Assembly (NCBI GenBank): GCA_014879445.1
Contig: JACSSC010000034.1
Span: 18,290 to 82,289 of the forward strand
Source: Candidatus Competibacteraceae bacterium
GTDB lineage: Bacteria > Bacteroidota > Bacteroidia > CAIKAF01
Direction: 5' to 3'
Length of the DNA stretch: 64,000 bases
Shown here: positions 42,509-51,730 of the stretch, piece by piece
Position numbering within the stretch: the first letter of the stretch is position 1
Layout of the letters: each line of letters begins with the position of its first letter
Program-made: the position numbers and the translations under genes
Notes under the pieces: model-generated
The model's input: the letters and a program-made list of their open reading frames with translations, nothing else
What the model was told of the DNA's origin: nothing
Databases searched by the model: none

Positions 42509-44485
42509 ATGAAACGATTCGTTTTACATATCGCTTTGCTTCTTGGTTTGCTTTTTTGCAAAATCAACCTGCTGAAAGCCCAAAAACTTTTTCATCAGGA
42601 TATTTTTTATGGGGGGGTAACGGCTGGAGGAGTTTCAACAGGAGTCGGAGGAATGTTGCCTGGAGATATAGTTTCTTTACCACTTTATATAGAACCTAGC
42701 AGTATTGTCAGAAAAGCTTATTTATTCACGTATGAAGTAGGGTATCCTCCTTTCTCTCAAACTATTTATATTAATGGTACAGGATTTACTTTTGACTCAA
42801 GCTCAAATAAGATTATGACTTCAATACATGCTAACATCAATTTTACCCCAGTAAAACTATATTACAAAGACATTACAAATTATTTGAACAATAATTTAAC
42901 AGATACATTTAATATTTATTTTCCATACACCACAATACCCAATCCACCACCCAATAGCCTAGGGTGGGGTTGGTATACAGCTTTTTTATATATTGAATAT
43001 GAGAATTCAACTTTGCCAAAAGTTGCTTCTACCATTTGGTTAAATGATAAAGATTTTGATTATGTGTTGAGTAGCACCCCTTTTAATATGAACGGAATGA
43101 ACCCTGTAGATAATAATTACCCTGTCGGGCTTTCTCTTTTTACTGACCGAACAACCCATGCCAATAAAGTAAAAGTTGTTTTTAATGGCAACTTACTTGG
43201 AAAAATTTCTTATTCTGATTCTATTAATTGGCAGTGGAATCACGCAGGTGTTAAGGGTCATTTTTACTATCAAAACAATACTCTTTACGGCTTAGATGAC
43301 GATACAGCAAATTCGACAATGAATAATTCTGATGGTTTGGCAGATGTTTCTAGTTTTTTACTGAATGGCTCAACTTCTTATTCCATTAAACTTGAACAAG
43401 AGTTTCTACCCCCTCATCCAAATGCTTCAAACGGGGGATACAAGAATGTAAACTTATTATTCCTCAACCCCTACACCACTCATTGCGATACCTTTTCTAC
43501 AAGCATTATTTCAGATACAGTGATTTGTAAAGGTGACAGCATACAGCTTTATGCAAGTGGTGGCACTAATTATTACTGGCAGCCAATTACAGGTTTAAGC
43601 AATCCAAATGTTGCCAACCCTATTGCATCACCTTCAACATCAACCTTGTATGTGGTAAGAATAGAAACCGATTCAGGATGTTCCAAAACAGAAAAAGTAT
43701 TAGTGAAAGTTAATGAACCTCCCAGTATTAATTCAGTAAATATTACTCCGTCTGTATGCGGAAATAATGACGGACAAATATCTATTGCTGCAAGCGGAAT
43801 AAATCCTTTGCAATACTCTATTGGGAATGGCTTTCAAAATAGCAATACCTTTACAAATCTTACTTCAGGTAATTACAATATAACAGTTTTAGATAATAAC
43901 GGGTGTACTTATGATACTACTGTTTTTGTACCTCAAATTAACCCTATAAACTCTTTTTTTACAGCCAATCCACAGTCAGGTACAGAACCCTTGTTTGTGG
44001 CCTTAAATAACCAATCTGCCGGAGCAAATAATTACTTGTGGTTTATTAACGATGATTTTCTTTCAACAAACTTCAACGAATCATATAATTTTGACAGTTC
44101 CGGTATTTATACTGTTACATTAATAGTCTATAATAATTTACCACAATGTGCTGACACTTTTTCTTTGCAGATTATTGTTTATGATTCTTTAATGGTTCAG
44201 ATTCCAAATGTTTTTACTCCAAATGATGATGGTATTAATGACCATTTGACCCTAAAAGTGGAGGGAGCAAAAAAATTAAAAGGCGTTTTCATCAATCGTT
44301 GGGGAAATACAATGCATGAATTTAACATAGACATCATGACAAGTCCTGCAACATTAAACGTATGGGATGGCTACTCACAGACGGGACAAAAGGTTTCAGA
44401 CGGTGTTTATTATTATATTATAGAACTTACCGACATGCAAGGTGAAACAAAAAGTATAAATGGATTTTTACATATTTTTAAATGA
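42509..44485 (+). CDS. Large secreted protein with PKD-like domain and T9SS type B (gliding-associated) C-terminal domain
   Basis: A 658-residue exported protein: signal peptide (KRFVLHIALLLGLLFCKINL, ending KAQ), then a beta-rich N-terminal half of unknown family (residues 25-325). Next come an adhesin-like stretch beginning TVICKGDSIQLYASGG, a SprB-type repeat-like segment (SVCGNNDGQISIAASG), and a PKD-like region (FTANPQSGTEPLFVALNNQS). The type B sorting domain has IPNVFTPNDDGINDHL, FINRWGNTMHEF, VWDGYSQTGQKVSDGVYYYI and ends GFLHIFK. It is a cell-surface or released protein, plausibly adhesive. Codons look more AT-rich than in neighbours, suggesting gene acquisition. Confidence 0.88.
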   Translation: MKRFVLHIALLLGLLFCKINLLKAQKLFHQDIFYGGVTAGGVSTGVGGMLPGDIVSLPLYIEPSSIVRKAYLFTYEVGYPPFSQTIYINGTGFTFDSSSNKIMTSIHANINFTPVKLYYKDITNYLNNNLTDTFNIYFPYTTIPNPPPNSLGWGWYTAFLYIEYENSTLPKVASTIWLNDKDFDYVLSSTPFNMNGMNPVDNNYPVGLSLFTDRTTHANKVKVVFNGNLLGKISYSDSINWQWNHAGVKGHFYYQNNTLYGLDDDTANSTMNNSDGLADVSSFLLNGSTSYSIKLEQEFLPPHPNASNGGYKNVNLLFLNPYTTHCDTFSTSIISDTVICKGDSIQLYASGGTNYYWQPITGLSNPNVANPIASPSTSTLYVVRIETDSGCSKTEKVLVKVNEPPSINSVNITPSVCGNNDGQISIAASGINPLQYSIGNGFQNSNTFTNLTSGNYNITVLDNNGCTYDTTVFVPQINPINSFFTANPQSGTEPLFVALNNQSAGANNYLWFINDDFLSTNFNESYNFDSSGIYTVTLIVYNNLPQCADTFSLQIIVYDSLMVQIPNVFTPNDDGINDHLTLKVEGAKKLKGVFINRWGNTMHEFNIDIMTSPATLNVWDGYSQTGQKVSDGVYYYIIELTDMQGETKSINGFLHIFK

Positions 44486-44489
44486 AAAG

Positions 44490-44666
44490 GAGGGAGATAT
44501 TGACTGCCACGGCGCTTGGTCGGTATATGAATATGAAAATGATGACACATTACATCATTTGTCCGACGAATCGCCTTTCTGCTTTGACAACTATTCTCAT
44601 GAATTGCACATGTTTGAAGCTATGAGGCACGCTTCTGCAAGAAAAGCATCTTTTGCCTTTCAATAA
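44490..44666 (+). pseudogene. Coding-like remnant downstream of the T9SS cargo gene
   Basis: In the frame ending at TAA 44664-44666 the last ~58 codons (DIDCHGAWSVYEYENDD to RKASFAFQ) have the acidic-rich composition and codon use of a real gene, but the only in-frame ATG (44460) lies inside the preceding gene in another frame. It looks like the C-terminal remnant of a gene whose front is gone. I recognise no family, and it may not be expressed. Confidence 0.3.
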
Positions 44667-44688
44667 TTGATAAAAAACTTAAAGAAAA

Positions 44689-45408
44689 CTACAGATTGCC
44701 CGTCAAATCATCGTTGTCGGCCTGAAAAAGAAATCCCATGCGCTTGCCTGTGCGTTGTTGCAAGCTTTCAGAATGGGCATAAATTTCCTGAACACTAACC
44801 TGTTTTACTTGATCATAGCCAGGAGTTAACAAATCAAAATCCAAAGAATATAATACGGCTGATTCAATTATCCGAGTTAATGATGAGGTATCAATTGTTG
44901 CATTTGCAAAATCATTATACAAAAACCCGAGCTGGCGCTTACCTTCAACAAAATAATGCTTCTCATGATTGATAAAAATTCGAGCTATTAGATAGCCAAT
45001 ATCTTGTTCGCGATTATACTTAAAAGAATCTGTAAGGAAGTTATAAATATTGATAACTCCACAATATGCTCTGTTTTCGTTTTCCTTAACATACGTTGTT
45101 TTCCATATGGCATTGCTGCGATCAAAATTAAAGACATTGGTGTGCATATGAAAAATCAGGGTGTCGCCGGCAAATGCAAAAGCCACTTCAAAATCGCCTT
45201 TTTCCTGATAATTAAAATGCAAGCGCACCCCTTCTTCTTGCGTTCGTTGCAATAAGTCATTATGTACTTCTAAAAGCGTCGTTTTCAGTTGTTTAAACAC
45301 GTCTTTTGTTTTTGAAAAAACCTCCTGCTTATGTACTGATTTGTCGCGTAGCGTTTGTACAATTAGGTTTCGAGCATTATTAGGGTTTGTTATTTCTGAT
45401 TTTTCCAT
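44689..45408 (-). CDS. Conserved hypothetical downstream of proS
   Basis: A 239-residue cytoplasmic protein without signal or membrane segments. It has a helical N-terminus (ARNLIVQTLRDKSVHKQEVF) followed by a mixed alpha/beta body with VAFAFAGDTLIFHMHTNVF and YCGVINIYNFLTDSFKYN. Family unknown to me. I place the start at ATG 45408, 11 bp after the proS stop; the longer frame to 45477 would run back into proS. It is probably co-transcribed with proS. Confidence 0.65.
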   Translation of the reverse strand: MEKSEITNPNNARNLIVQTLRDKSVHKQEVFSKTKDVFKQLKTTLLEVHNDLLQRTQEEGVRLHFNYQEKGDFEVAFAFAGDTLIFHMHTNVFNFDRSNAIWKTTYVKENENRAYCGVINIYNFLTDSFKYNREQDIGYLIARIFINHEKHYFVEGKRQLGFLYNDFANATIDTSSLTRIIESAVLYSLDFDLLTPGYDQVKQVSVQEIYAHSESLQQRTGKRMGFLFQADNDDLTGNL

Positions 45409-45419
45409 AATCATAAAGA

Positions 45420-46889
45420 TTAATATGCAACAGCAAATAAAACGCGTTGAGAGGATGGATTGCCTGTTAAAACACAACTTCCCGTTTCTTGTGGATTGTC
45501 AAGCGGAATACAACGAATGGTTGCTTTGGTTAATTCCTTGATACGTGTTTCTGTTTCAGGCGTGCCATCCCAGTGGGCATAAGCCATACCCCCTTTCTCC
45601 ATTACCTCTGTAAATGAACTCCAGTCATCAATGCGATATATATTATCGTCTCTAAATTTTTGGGCTTTTGTATAAAGATTTGTTTGAATTTCGTCCAAAA
45701 GGTTTAAAACCCGAACGGCAATATTATTAATGTTTTCGCTTGATTTTGTTAACGTGTCGCGGCGAGCCAATTCAATACTTCCGGCAGCCAAATCTCTAGG
45801 CCCCATAGCCAAGCGCAATGGCACCCCTTTGAATTCGTATTCGGAAAACTTCCATCCGGGCTTATATTTGTCGTTGTCGTCTAATTTAACACGAATCCCC
45901 AACGCTTTAATTTCGTTGTACACCTCCAAGCACTTGGCTCTTACTGATTCAAACTCTTCTTGATTGCGATAAATGGGAATAATAACCACCTGAATTGGAG
46001 CCAGCTTAGGAGGCAAAACCAATCCATTATCGTCTGAGTGCGTCATAATTAATGCCCCCATTAAGCGAGTGGAAACACCCCATGAAGTAGCCCAAACATA
46101 TTCTTGTTTCCCTTCTTTATTTGCAAACTTAACATCAAAGGCCTTGGCAAAATTTTGACCTAAAAAATGTGACGTTCCCGCCTGCAATGCCTTTCCATCT
46201 TGCATCAAAGCTTCAATACAATAGGTTTCGAGTGCTCCTGCAAATCTCTCATTAGCTGTCTTTACACCTTTAATAACAGGAATTGCCAGCGTTTTTTCGG
46301 CAAATTCGGCATATACATCAAGCATTTTTTCCGCTTCTTCGATTGCCTCATCAGCCGTAGCATGAGCCGTATGACCTTCTTGCCAAAGAAATTCTGCTGT
46401 ACGTAAAAACAAACGAGTGCGCATTTCCCAGCGCACCACATTGGCCCATTGATTTACCAAAATAGGCAAATCGCGATATGATTGTATCCAGTTGCGATAT
46501 GTGTTCCAAATAATGGTTTCTGAAGTGGGGCGAACTATTAACTCTTCTTCTAATCGAGCATCTTCATCAACGATGATGCCCGAACCGTCAGGTGCATTTT
46601 TTAAACGATAATGCGTTACAACGGCACATTCCTTTGCAAAACCTTCAACATGGCTAGCTTCTTTAGAAAAAAAGGATTTAGGAATAAACAACGGAAAATA
46701 GGCGTTTTCGTGCCCCGTTTCTTTAAACATCCGGTCTAAGGTTTGTTGCATGGCCTCCCAAATTGAATATCCGTATGGACGAATTACCATACACCCCCTG
46801 ACTGCCGAATGTTCTGCCAGCCCAGCACGTAAGGCCAATTCGTTGTACCATTGAGAATAATTTTCATTGCGGGATGTTAACTTTTCCAC
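45420..46889 (-). CDS. proS: Prolyl-tRNA synthetase, short (archaeal-like, type 3)
   Basis: Class II synthetase charging tRNA-Pro. The 489-residue length and lack of the bacterial INS editing insert mark the short, archaeal/eukaryal-like form common in Bacteroidetes. Motif 2 region is [20 protein letters not shown], motif 3 is the [16 protein letters not shown] region, and the C-terminal domain has the anticodon fold ([13 protein letters not shown]) and ends in [19 protein letters not shown] -7 element lies at 46935-46942. It is divergent from the Tyr/Trp-rich lipoprotein. Confidence 0.96.
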   Translation of the reverse strand: MEKLTSRNENYSQWYNELALRAGLAEHSAVRGCMVIRPYGYSIWEAMQQTLDRMFKETGHENAYFPLFIPKSFFSKEASHVEGFAKECAVVTHYRLKNAPDGSGIIVDEDARLEEELIVRPTSETIIWNTYRNWIQSYRDLPILVNQWANVVRWEMRTRLFLRTAEFLWQEGHTAHATADEAIEEAEKMLDVYAEFAEKTLAIPVIKGVKTANERFAGALETYCIEALMQDGKALQAGTSHFLGQNFAKAFDVKFANKEGKQEYVWATSWGVSTRLMGALIMTHSDDNGLVLPPKLAPIQVVIIPIYRNQEEFESVRAKCLEVYNEIKALGIRVKLDDNDKYKPGWKFSEYEFKGVPLRLAMGPRDLAAGSIELARRDTLTKSSENINNIAVRVLNLLDEIQTNLYTKAQKFRDDNIYRIDDWSSFTEVMEKGGMAYAHWDGTPETETRIKELTKATIRCIPLDNPQETGSCVLTGNPSSQRVLFAVAY

Positions 46890-46934
46890 TGTTTATGCGT
46901 TTTATGGTATGATATTTGCCAATTTATTTGCGAA

Positions 46935-46942
46935 CAAATGTA
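46935..46942 (-). promoter_or_regulatory. -7 promoter element for proS
   Basis: TACATTTG on the minus strand, a full TAnnTTTG match, about 45 nt upstream of the proS ATG at 46889. No -33 box at preferred spacing. Confidence 0.4.
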
Positions 46943-46989
46943 CAAAATCGAACCAACCCCTGACTACAATGCAACTTAATTTTAAACAT

Positions 46990-48261
46990 ATGAAATTCCT
47001 TTTTGTCTGGCTTGCAGCGTTTGCAGTCATGACGATTGCGGGATGCTCTACACAAAAAGTGTACGTGGACGAAATGTATTACGACCTCTCAGATGTGGAT
47101 AGAGAGTTTCGTACTCGTGAAGCCAAAAACCAGTTGGCCGAAACTCAAAAGCGGCTGTCCGAAACAAATAATTCTACTTATCAATCAACCGAAGACGGTA
47201 ATATTGTCATCAAAAATGAATATTACGATGACAGCCATTTTGCTTTCGATGATTATTATGATTATTCCTATTCAGCACGAATTCGTCGCTTCGGCTCACA
47301 ATATAACACTTGGGGATATTATGACCCTTATTACACAAACGCCTATTGGTACAATCCTCAACCCTCCTATTGGGGTGTGAGTATTTATCAAACATATGGA
47401 TGGTGGGGGCCCTCTCCTGTTTGGCCATACGGATATACCGGCCCCGGATATATGATTGTTTACTCGTGGGGAAATCAATGGGGCTGGAATAGCCCTTATT
47501 GCTATAACTCATGGGGCGGGACATCGTGGTGGAACAACCCATGGCACAATACTTATAGCTATGGATGGTGGAATCCTTATAATCCCTGGCAATACAGTGG
47601 CTGGAATAATCCTTGGCAATACGCCTACTGGAATGGATACAACCAAGGATACTGGAATGGGTATAATAATGGTTTGGCAATGGGAGGATTGTATTACAAT
47701 AGCTTTGATAACAATTCTTACTATTATGGCCCCCGATTAACGTCAAACAACCATAACTCAATCTCATTTGCCAAAACGATGCAAAATCAAGGCATGGATA
47801 GGGATATTGCCGCTAATCGCATCCACAACGTACCGGTTAGTTCCGTTGACCGAAACACAAATCAAGCCGATAAACAAACCCTAACAACCGAGCCGATTAA
47901 AACCAACGCAAATATTGATAAATCGACCCATTCTAATAAAGATGTCACGATTATTCGCAACTATGATGATAAAACAGGTAATAATAAATCGCCTGTGGTG
48001 ACTGATAAAAACACAAGCCGATCATCTGAACAAAATAACAACACTTATAGACAATGGAATACCGGCGGAAAGGAAAATATTAATATTGAAAAAAAACAAC
48101 CTGGAGTGCAGCGTAGTGGTACTTTTACAGAGGGCAGTAGAACCTATGATAACAACTCCGGCTTTTTTGGTAACCGAAACACGACCCCTCAGTCAACCCC
48201 CAACAATAACATTCCCAAACCTCAAAACAATCAAGGAACGCCTAATAACCGACCTCGATAA
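46990..48261 (+). CDS. Tyr/Trp/Asn/Gly-rich lipoprotein of unknown function
   Basis: A 423-residue predicted lipoprotein: signal MKFLFVWLAAFAVMTIAGC (lipobox IAGC), then STQKVYVDEMYYDLSDVDREF and a short helical region. A low-complexity domain of about 170 residues follows, packed with Y, W, N, P and G (for example NPWQYSGWNNPWQYAYWNGY). The tail is polar and Asn/Thr/Lys-rich and ends in NNRPR. No known enzyme motif is seen. The frame opens earlier (46867), but only ATG 46969 or 46990 gives a proper signal. The FadL-like gene follows within 6 bp, suggesting an envelope pair. Confidence 0.72.
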   Translation: MKFLFVWLAAFAVMTIAGCSTQKVYVDEMYYDLSDVDREFRTREAKNQLAETQKRLSETNNSTYQSTEDGNIVIKNEYYDDSHFAFDDYYDYSYSARIRRFGSQYNTWGYYDPYYTNAYWYNPQPSYWGVSIYQTYGWWGPSPVWPYGYTGPGYMIVYSWGNQWGWNSPYCYNSWGGTSWWNNPWHNTYSYGWWNPYNPWQYSGWNNPWQYAYWNGYNQGYWNGYNNGLAMGGLYYNSFDNNSYYYGPRLTSNNHNSISFAKTMQNQGMDRDIAANRIHNVPVSSVDRNTNQADKQTLTTEPIKTNANIDKSTHSNKDVTIIRNYDDKTGNNKSPVVTDKNTSRSSEQNNNTYRQWNTGGKENINIEKKQPGVQRSGTFTEGSRTYDNNSGFFGNRNTTPQSTPNNNIPKPQNNQGTPNNRPR

Positions 48262-48267
48262 TTGATA

Positions 48268-49758
48268 ATGAAAACACCTCTAAATTTTGATGGTTCTTTT
48301 TCTGTTTCACTTTTGGGCGCACCAATATTGTTGATTTTCCTGGTTTTTGTTTCGCCTGCTTCGTTTGCTCAATATGAAAGTGAAGCATTAAGATACGCTA
48401 TGCTCAACCACTCTGGAAGTGCTCGATTTTTGGGCATGGGAAGTGCATTGGGCGCTTTAGGAAGTGATTTTTCCTGCATTTCTCATAATCCTGCAGGGTT
48501 GGGCTTTTATCGAAATTCTCAGCTTACCGTCAGCCCTTCATTTTATCTTTCAACAAGTAATGCTGATTATCAAGGACAAACATTTGCAGACGATAAATTC
48601 AATTTTAATTTTGGAAGTATCGGATTAGTGTACTCTTTGCGCACCAATCGAAGTAAAAAAACCGGCCTTCAATTCATGAATTTTGCTCTTGGATACAACC
48701 GAATCAACAATTTTAATCAAATTATATATTTTGAGGGCACGGATTCTCAATACAGCTTAGGAGAATCCCTCCGCCAGAACTCACAAGGTTACATGCCAGC
48801 CAGTTTAAACCCGTTTGAGTCGCTTTTAGCTTTTAACACCTACTTGATTGATACATCAGGTAGCGCTTCTTACTATATTTCGAATGCTCCAGCTAATTTG
48901 GATAAAAGAATGTCTCGTCTTATTCATACTCGTGGTTCTATTGGCGAAATTGCGCTCGGTGCTTCTGCTAATTTCAGTCACAAATTTTTTGTTGGTGCGA
49001 ATCTCTCTATTGCCACACTAAACTTTAAAACTACTCAAACTTATGAAGAGATAGATTACCAAAACTTAGATCCCGACTTTAACTCTTTGCGCTTTACTGA
49101 AGATCTGGATGTTTCCGGCGTGGGCGTAAACCTAAAGCTGGGTTTTATTTATCGTCCACTCAATTGGTTTAGGGTTGGGCTCTCTATTCATACTCCTACT
49201 TGGTATAATATGTCCGAAACTTATGTTCATCAGCTTCAAACCGATTTTAATTTTGGTAAATATAGCGCACAATCACCTGCCGGTAGTTTCGATTACGACT
49301 TTACTTCTCCTTGGCGATTACAGGCCTCCTTGGGTTTTGTTTTACGCAAACGAATCGCCTTGGGTGTTGATTATGAATTGGTTGACTATGGCGCAATCTC
49401 GCTACGACCCTCTTCAAGTACTTTTCTTGATGCCAATGCTTTTATTGATTCACATTATGTAGTTACTCACAACATACGACTGGGTGGAGAATTTCGCATA
49501 GATCCTTTTAGGATTCGTGCCGGTTATCGTTATCAGATGAATCCTTTATCTTCCGCTTTAAATACAGATCTGTCTGCGCATCACATCTCTGTTGGTGGCG
49601 GATACAGAGCCCGAAAATGGTTTACTTTCGATGTGGCATATGTGCTAACATTAACGCATAGTTCCCCTATAATGAACCGTTATTTTGATTTATTGCCCCC
49701 TGCTTCGGTTTCAAAACAATATCACAATGTTGTGATAACCGTTGGTTTTCATTTTTAA
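48268..49758 (+). CDS. OmpP1/FadL-like outer-membrane barrel protein
   Basis: A 496-residue outer-membrane protein starting at ATG 48268 (a TTG six bases earlier is less likely). Signal peptide ends SFAQ. The FadL-type N-terminus (YAMLNHSGSARFLGMGSALGALG and SHNPAGLGFYRN) precedes a beta-barrel with alternating strands, ending in VVITVGFHF with terminal Phe. It may pass hydrophobic compounds; the ligand is unknown. It follows the Tyr/Trp-rich lipoprotein gene by 6 bp. Confidence 0.85.
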   Translation: MKTPLNFDGSFSVSLLGAPILLIFLVFVSPASFAQYESEALRYAMLNHSGSARFLGMGSALGALGSDFSCISHNPAGLGFYRNSQLTVSPSFYLSTSNADYQGQTFADDKFNFNFGSIGLVYSLRTNRSKKTGLQFMNFALGYNRINNFNQIIYFEGTDSQYSLGESLRQNSQGYMPASLNPFESLLAFNTYLIDTSGSASYYISNAPANLDKRMSRLIHTRGSIGEIALGASANFSHKFFVGANLSIATLNFKTTQTYEEIDYQNLDPDFNSLRFTEDLDVSGVGVNLKLGFIYRPLNWFRVGLSIHTPTWYNMSETYVHQLQTDFNFGKYSAQSPAGSFDYDFTSPWRLQASLGFVLRKRIALGVDYELVDYGAISLRPSSSTFLDANAFIDSHYVVTHNIRLGGEFRIDPFRIRAGYRYQMNPLSSALNTDLSAHHISVGGGYRARKWFTFDVAYVLTLTHSSPIMNRYFDLLPPASVSKQYHNVVITVGFHF

Positions 49759-49820
49759 GAATGTTTACAACATCTTTGCTTAACAGCCGTTATTATTTAC
49801 ATCATTAATAGTCAAAAATC

Positions 49821-50144
49821 ATGAAAGACACAACCTTGCCGATATCCCTAACACAACAACAAGTACGTTCGCTATTAATTTGTATTGGGTTTGACTTGGT
49901 AGGAATGTTATCATATTTGCTGCCAGGGGTATCAGAACTCACAGATATCTTTTGGGCGCCAATTGCCGCGTTGGCTTATTTCATTATGTTTAGAGGTGTA
50001 ATGGGAGTAATGGGCGGATTTTTTTCTTTCTTCGAAGAATTAATGCCCTTAACAGATATTATTCCCACATTTACATTAAGCTGGATGATAAAAAACTTCT
50101 TGCTTACTAAAGCCCACAACGAACAGGCCCTTGCTAAACAATAG
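49821..50144 (+). CDS. Small inner-membrane protein of unknown function
   Basis: A 107-residue protein with two or three hydrophobic segments (LICIGFDLVGMLSYLLPGV, IFWAPIAALAYFIMFRGVMG and FTLSWMIKNFLL) joined by short loops, one holding FEELMPLTDIIPT. I do not recognise a family. It is on its own strand, convergent with the DUF151 gene two bases away. Confidence 0.65.
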   Translation: MKDTTLPISLTQQQVRSLLICIGFDLVGMLSYLLPGVSELTDIFWAPIAALAYFIMFRGVMGVMGGFFSFFEELMPLTDIIPTFTLSWMIKNFLLTKAHNEQALAKQ

Positions 50145-50146
50145 GC

Positions 50147-50737
50147 CTATTCTTTTCTTTTATTAATTTCGTCGCGTATTCGTGTCGCCTCCTCGTAATC
50201 TTCATTGTCAATAGCTTGTTGTAATCGGTCTTTTAATTCGTTTTTGCTAAGTTCAGACAATGGGGTAGAGCTGGCGGTATGTTTTACATCATCCTCTGAT
50301 ATATCTTCAAGGTCGGAATCTTGGGTCTCTGGTAAAGTGGTTCCTGCCGCATTTAAGATAAAATCATGCGTATAAATAGGACACCCGAAACGAATGGCCA
50401 AAGCTATTGCGTCTGACGTACGGGCATCAATTTCTTCTTGCTTAATCCCGTCATCGCAAACCAGGCGGGCAAAGAAAATACCATCAACCAAATTGTATAT
50501 AACAACTTCTTTCACATGAATATGATAAGCATCAGCCATAAGCTTAAATAAATCATGTGTTAACGGCCTGCTAGTATTCATTTTTTCAATTGCAATAGCA
50601 ATCGCTTGTGCTTCAAATCCGCCAATAATAATGGAGAGTTTACGATGCCCGTCGGCTTCGCCCAATATCAAAGAATATGCGCCGGTTTGCGCCTGGCTAT
50701 ATTTTAAAGCCAAAATATCCAATTGAATTTTTTTCAT
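50147..50737 (-). CDS. Bifunctional nuclease-family (DUF151) protein with C-terminal UVR motif
   Basis: A 196-residue protein. Residues 1-130 are the DUF151/bifunctional nuclease domain: LILGEADGHRKLSIIIGGFEAQAIAIAIE, RPLTHDLFKLMADAY and ARTSDAIALAIRFGCPIY. Residues 160-196 form a UvrB/UvrC-type helical motif (LKDRLQQAIDNEDYEEATRIRDEI). The domain pair is common in Bacteroidetes. DUF151 members have reported RNase/DNase activity in plants and thermophiles; the cellular role is unclear. It lies 22 bp downstream of etfA. Confidence 0.88.
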   Translation of the reverse strand: MKKIQLDILALKYSQAQTGAYSLILGEADGHRKLSIIIGGFEAQAIAIAIEKMNTSRPLTHDLFKLMADAYHIHVKEVVIYNLVDGIFFARLVCDDGIKQEEIDARTSDAIALAIRFGCPIYTHDFILNAAGTTLPETQDSDLEDISEDDVKHTASSTPLSELSKNELKDRLQQAIDNEDYEEATRIRDEINKRKE

Positions 50738-50759
50738 GGGGCCAATGGTATTACCCTAA

Positions 50760-51701
50760 TTAGTTTTGCGATGATTTGAACTTTTTAACCGCATCAATCA
50801 GGCGTGGCAAAATCTGGAATGCATCTCCTACTACGCCATAATCAGCGGCCTTAAAGAAGGGCGCTTCCGGGTCGTTATTAACTACTACGATAACTTTGCT
50901 TTGATTCACCCCGGCGAGATGTTGAATAGCTCCAGAAATTCCTATTGCAATATATAAATTCGGACGAATAGCAACCCCAGTTTGGCCAACGTGCTCATGA
51001 TGTGGTCGCCAGTGAGCATCTGCAACCGGACGAGAACAAGCCGTTGCTGCACCTAACGACTTGGCCAAGGCTTCAACCATTCCCCAGTTTTCTGGGCCTT
51101 TCATCCCCCTACCTGCCGAAACCACCAAATCCGCCTCTGGTAAAGGAATATCTCCCTCTAATTGACGTGTTTCTATATTATTTATTGAAGATGATTTAAT
51201 AACAGGTGAATAGGTTTCAACAGTAGCGGAGCCACCTATTCTTTGTAAGCCCACAGAGTTGGGAGAGAAGGCAATAATTTTTTGGTCTGTCTGAATCGTA
51301 ACAGCAGCTATAGCTTTACCCGAAAACACATTTTTCTTTATCGTGCCATCTGCTTCTGGCACCCCCAAGGCACCAGACACTAAACCTGCTTTTAAGCGAG
51401 CAGATAAGCGTGGCGCAATTGCCCGTCCGGTGTTGTCAAAAGGGAATATAATCCATTTGGCATTTTCTTGTTCAGCTGCTTGTGACATGATATCAACAGC
51501 AGATGGCGCAGTAACTGCTTGATTAACATGCAATACTTTATCTGCCCCATATTCTCCCAATTGTACCAATTGGTCGGCAGATGCTTCTCCACATACTATA
51601 GCGACAACCGGCGATGCAGTACGTTTTCCATATACTACACCTTCGATACCGTTCTTTTTTATCAGCCCTTTATTTGCTTCTACAAAAACTATTACAGACA
51701 T
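50760..51701 (-). CDS. etfA: Electron transfer flavoprotein alpha subunit
   Basis: EtfA binds FAD and passes electrons from acyl-CoA and other dehydrogenases to the quinone pool. The 313-residue protein has an N-terminal ETF domain (VIVFVEANKGLIKKNGIEGV) and a C-terminal FAD-binding domain with VSAGRGMKGPENWGMVEALA, SRPVADAHWRPHHEHVGQTG and LYIAIGISGAIQHLAG. These are standard for the short bacterial EtfA. It lies 29 bp downstream of etfB in a two-gene operon. Confidence 0.96.
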   Translation of the reverse strand: MSVIVFVEANKGLIKKNGIEGVVYGKRTASPVVAIVCGEASADQLVQLGEYGADKVLHVNQAVTAPSAVDIMSQAAEQENAKWIIFPFDNTGRAIAPRLSARLKAGLVSGALGVPEADGTIKKNVFSGKAIAAVTIQTDQKIIAFSPNSVGLQRIGGSATVETYSPVIKSSSINNIETRQLEGDIPLPEADLVVSAGRGMKGPENWGMVEALAKSLGAATACSRPVADAHWRPHHEHVGQTGVAIRPNLYIAIGISGAIQHLAGVNQSKVIVVVNNDPEAPFFKAADYGVVGDAFQILPRLIDAVKKFKSSQN

Positions 51702-51730
51702 GTTTATTTCAAATTATATTATTATTTTCA

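Noticed and set aside
47210..47767. 185-residue minus-strand frame opposite the Tyr/Trp-rich lipoprotein
   Set aside because: It arises from the low-complexity codons of the real gene on the plus strand, and has no start context or recognisable domain.
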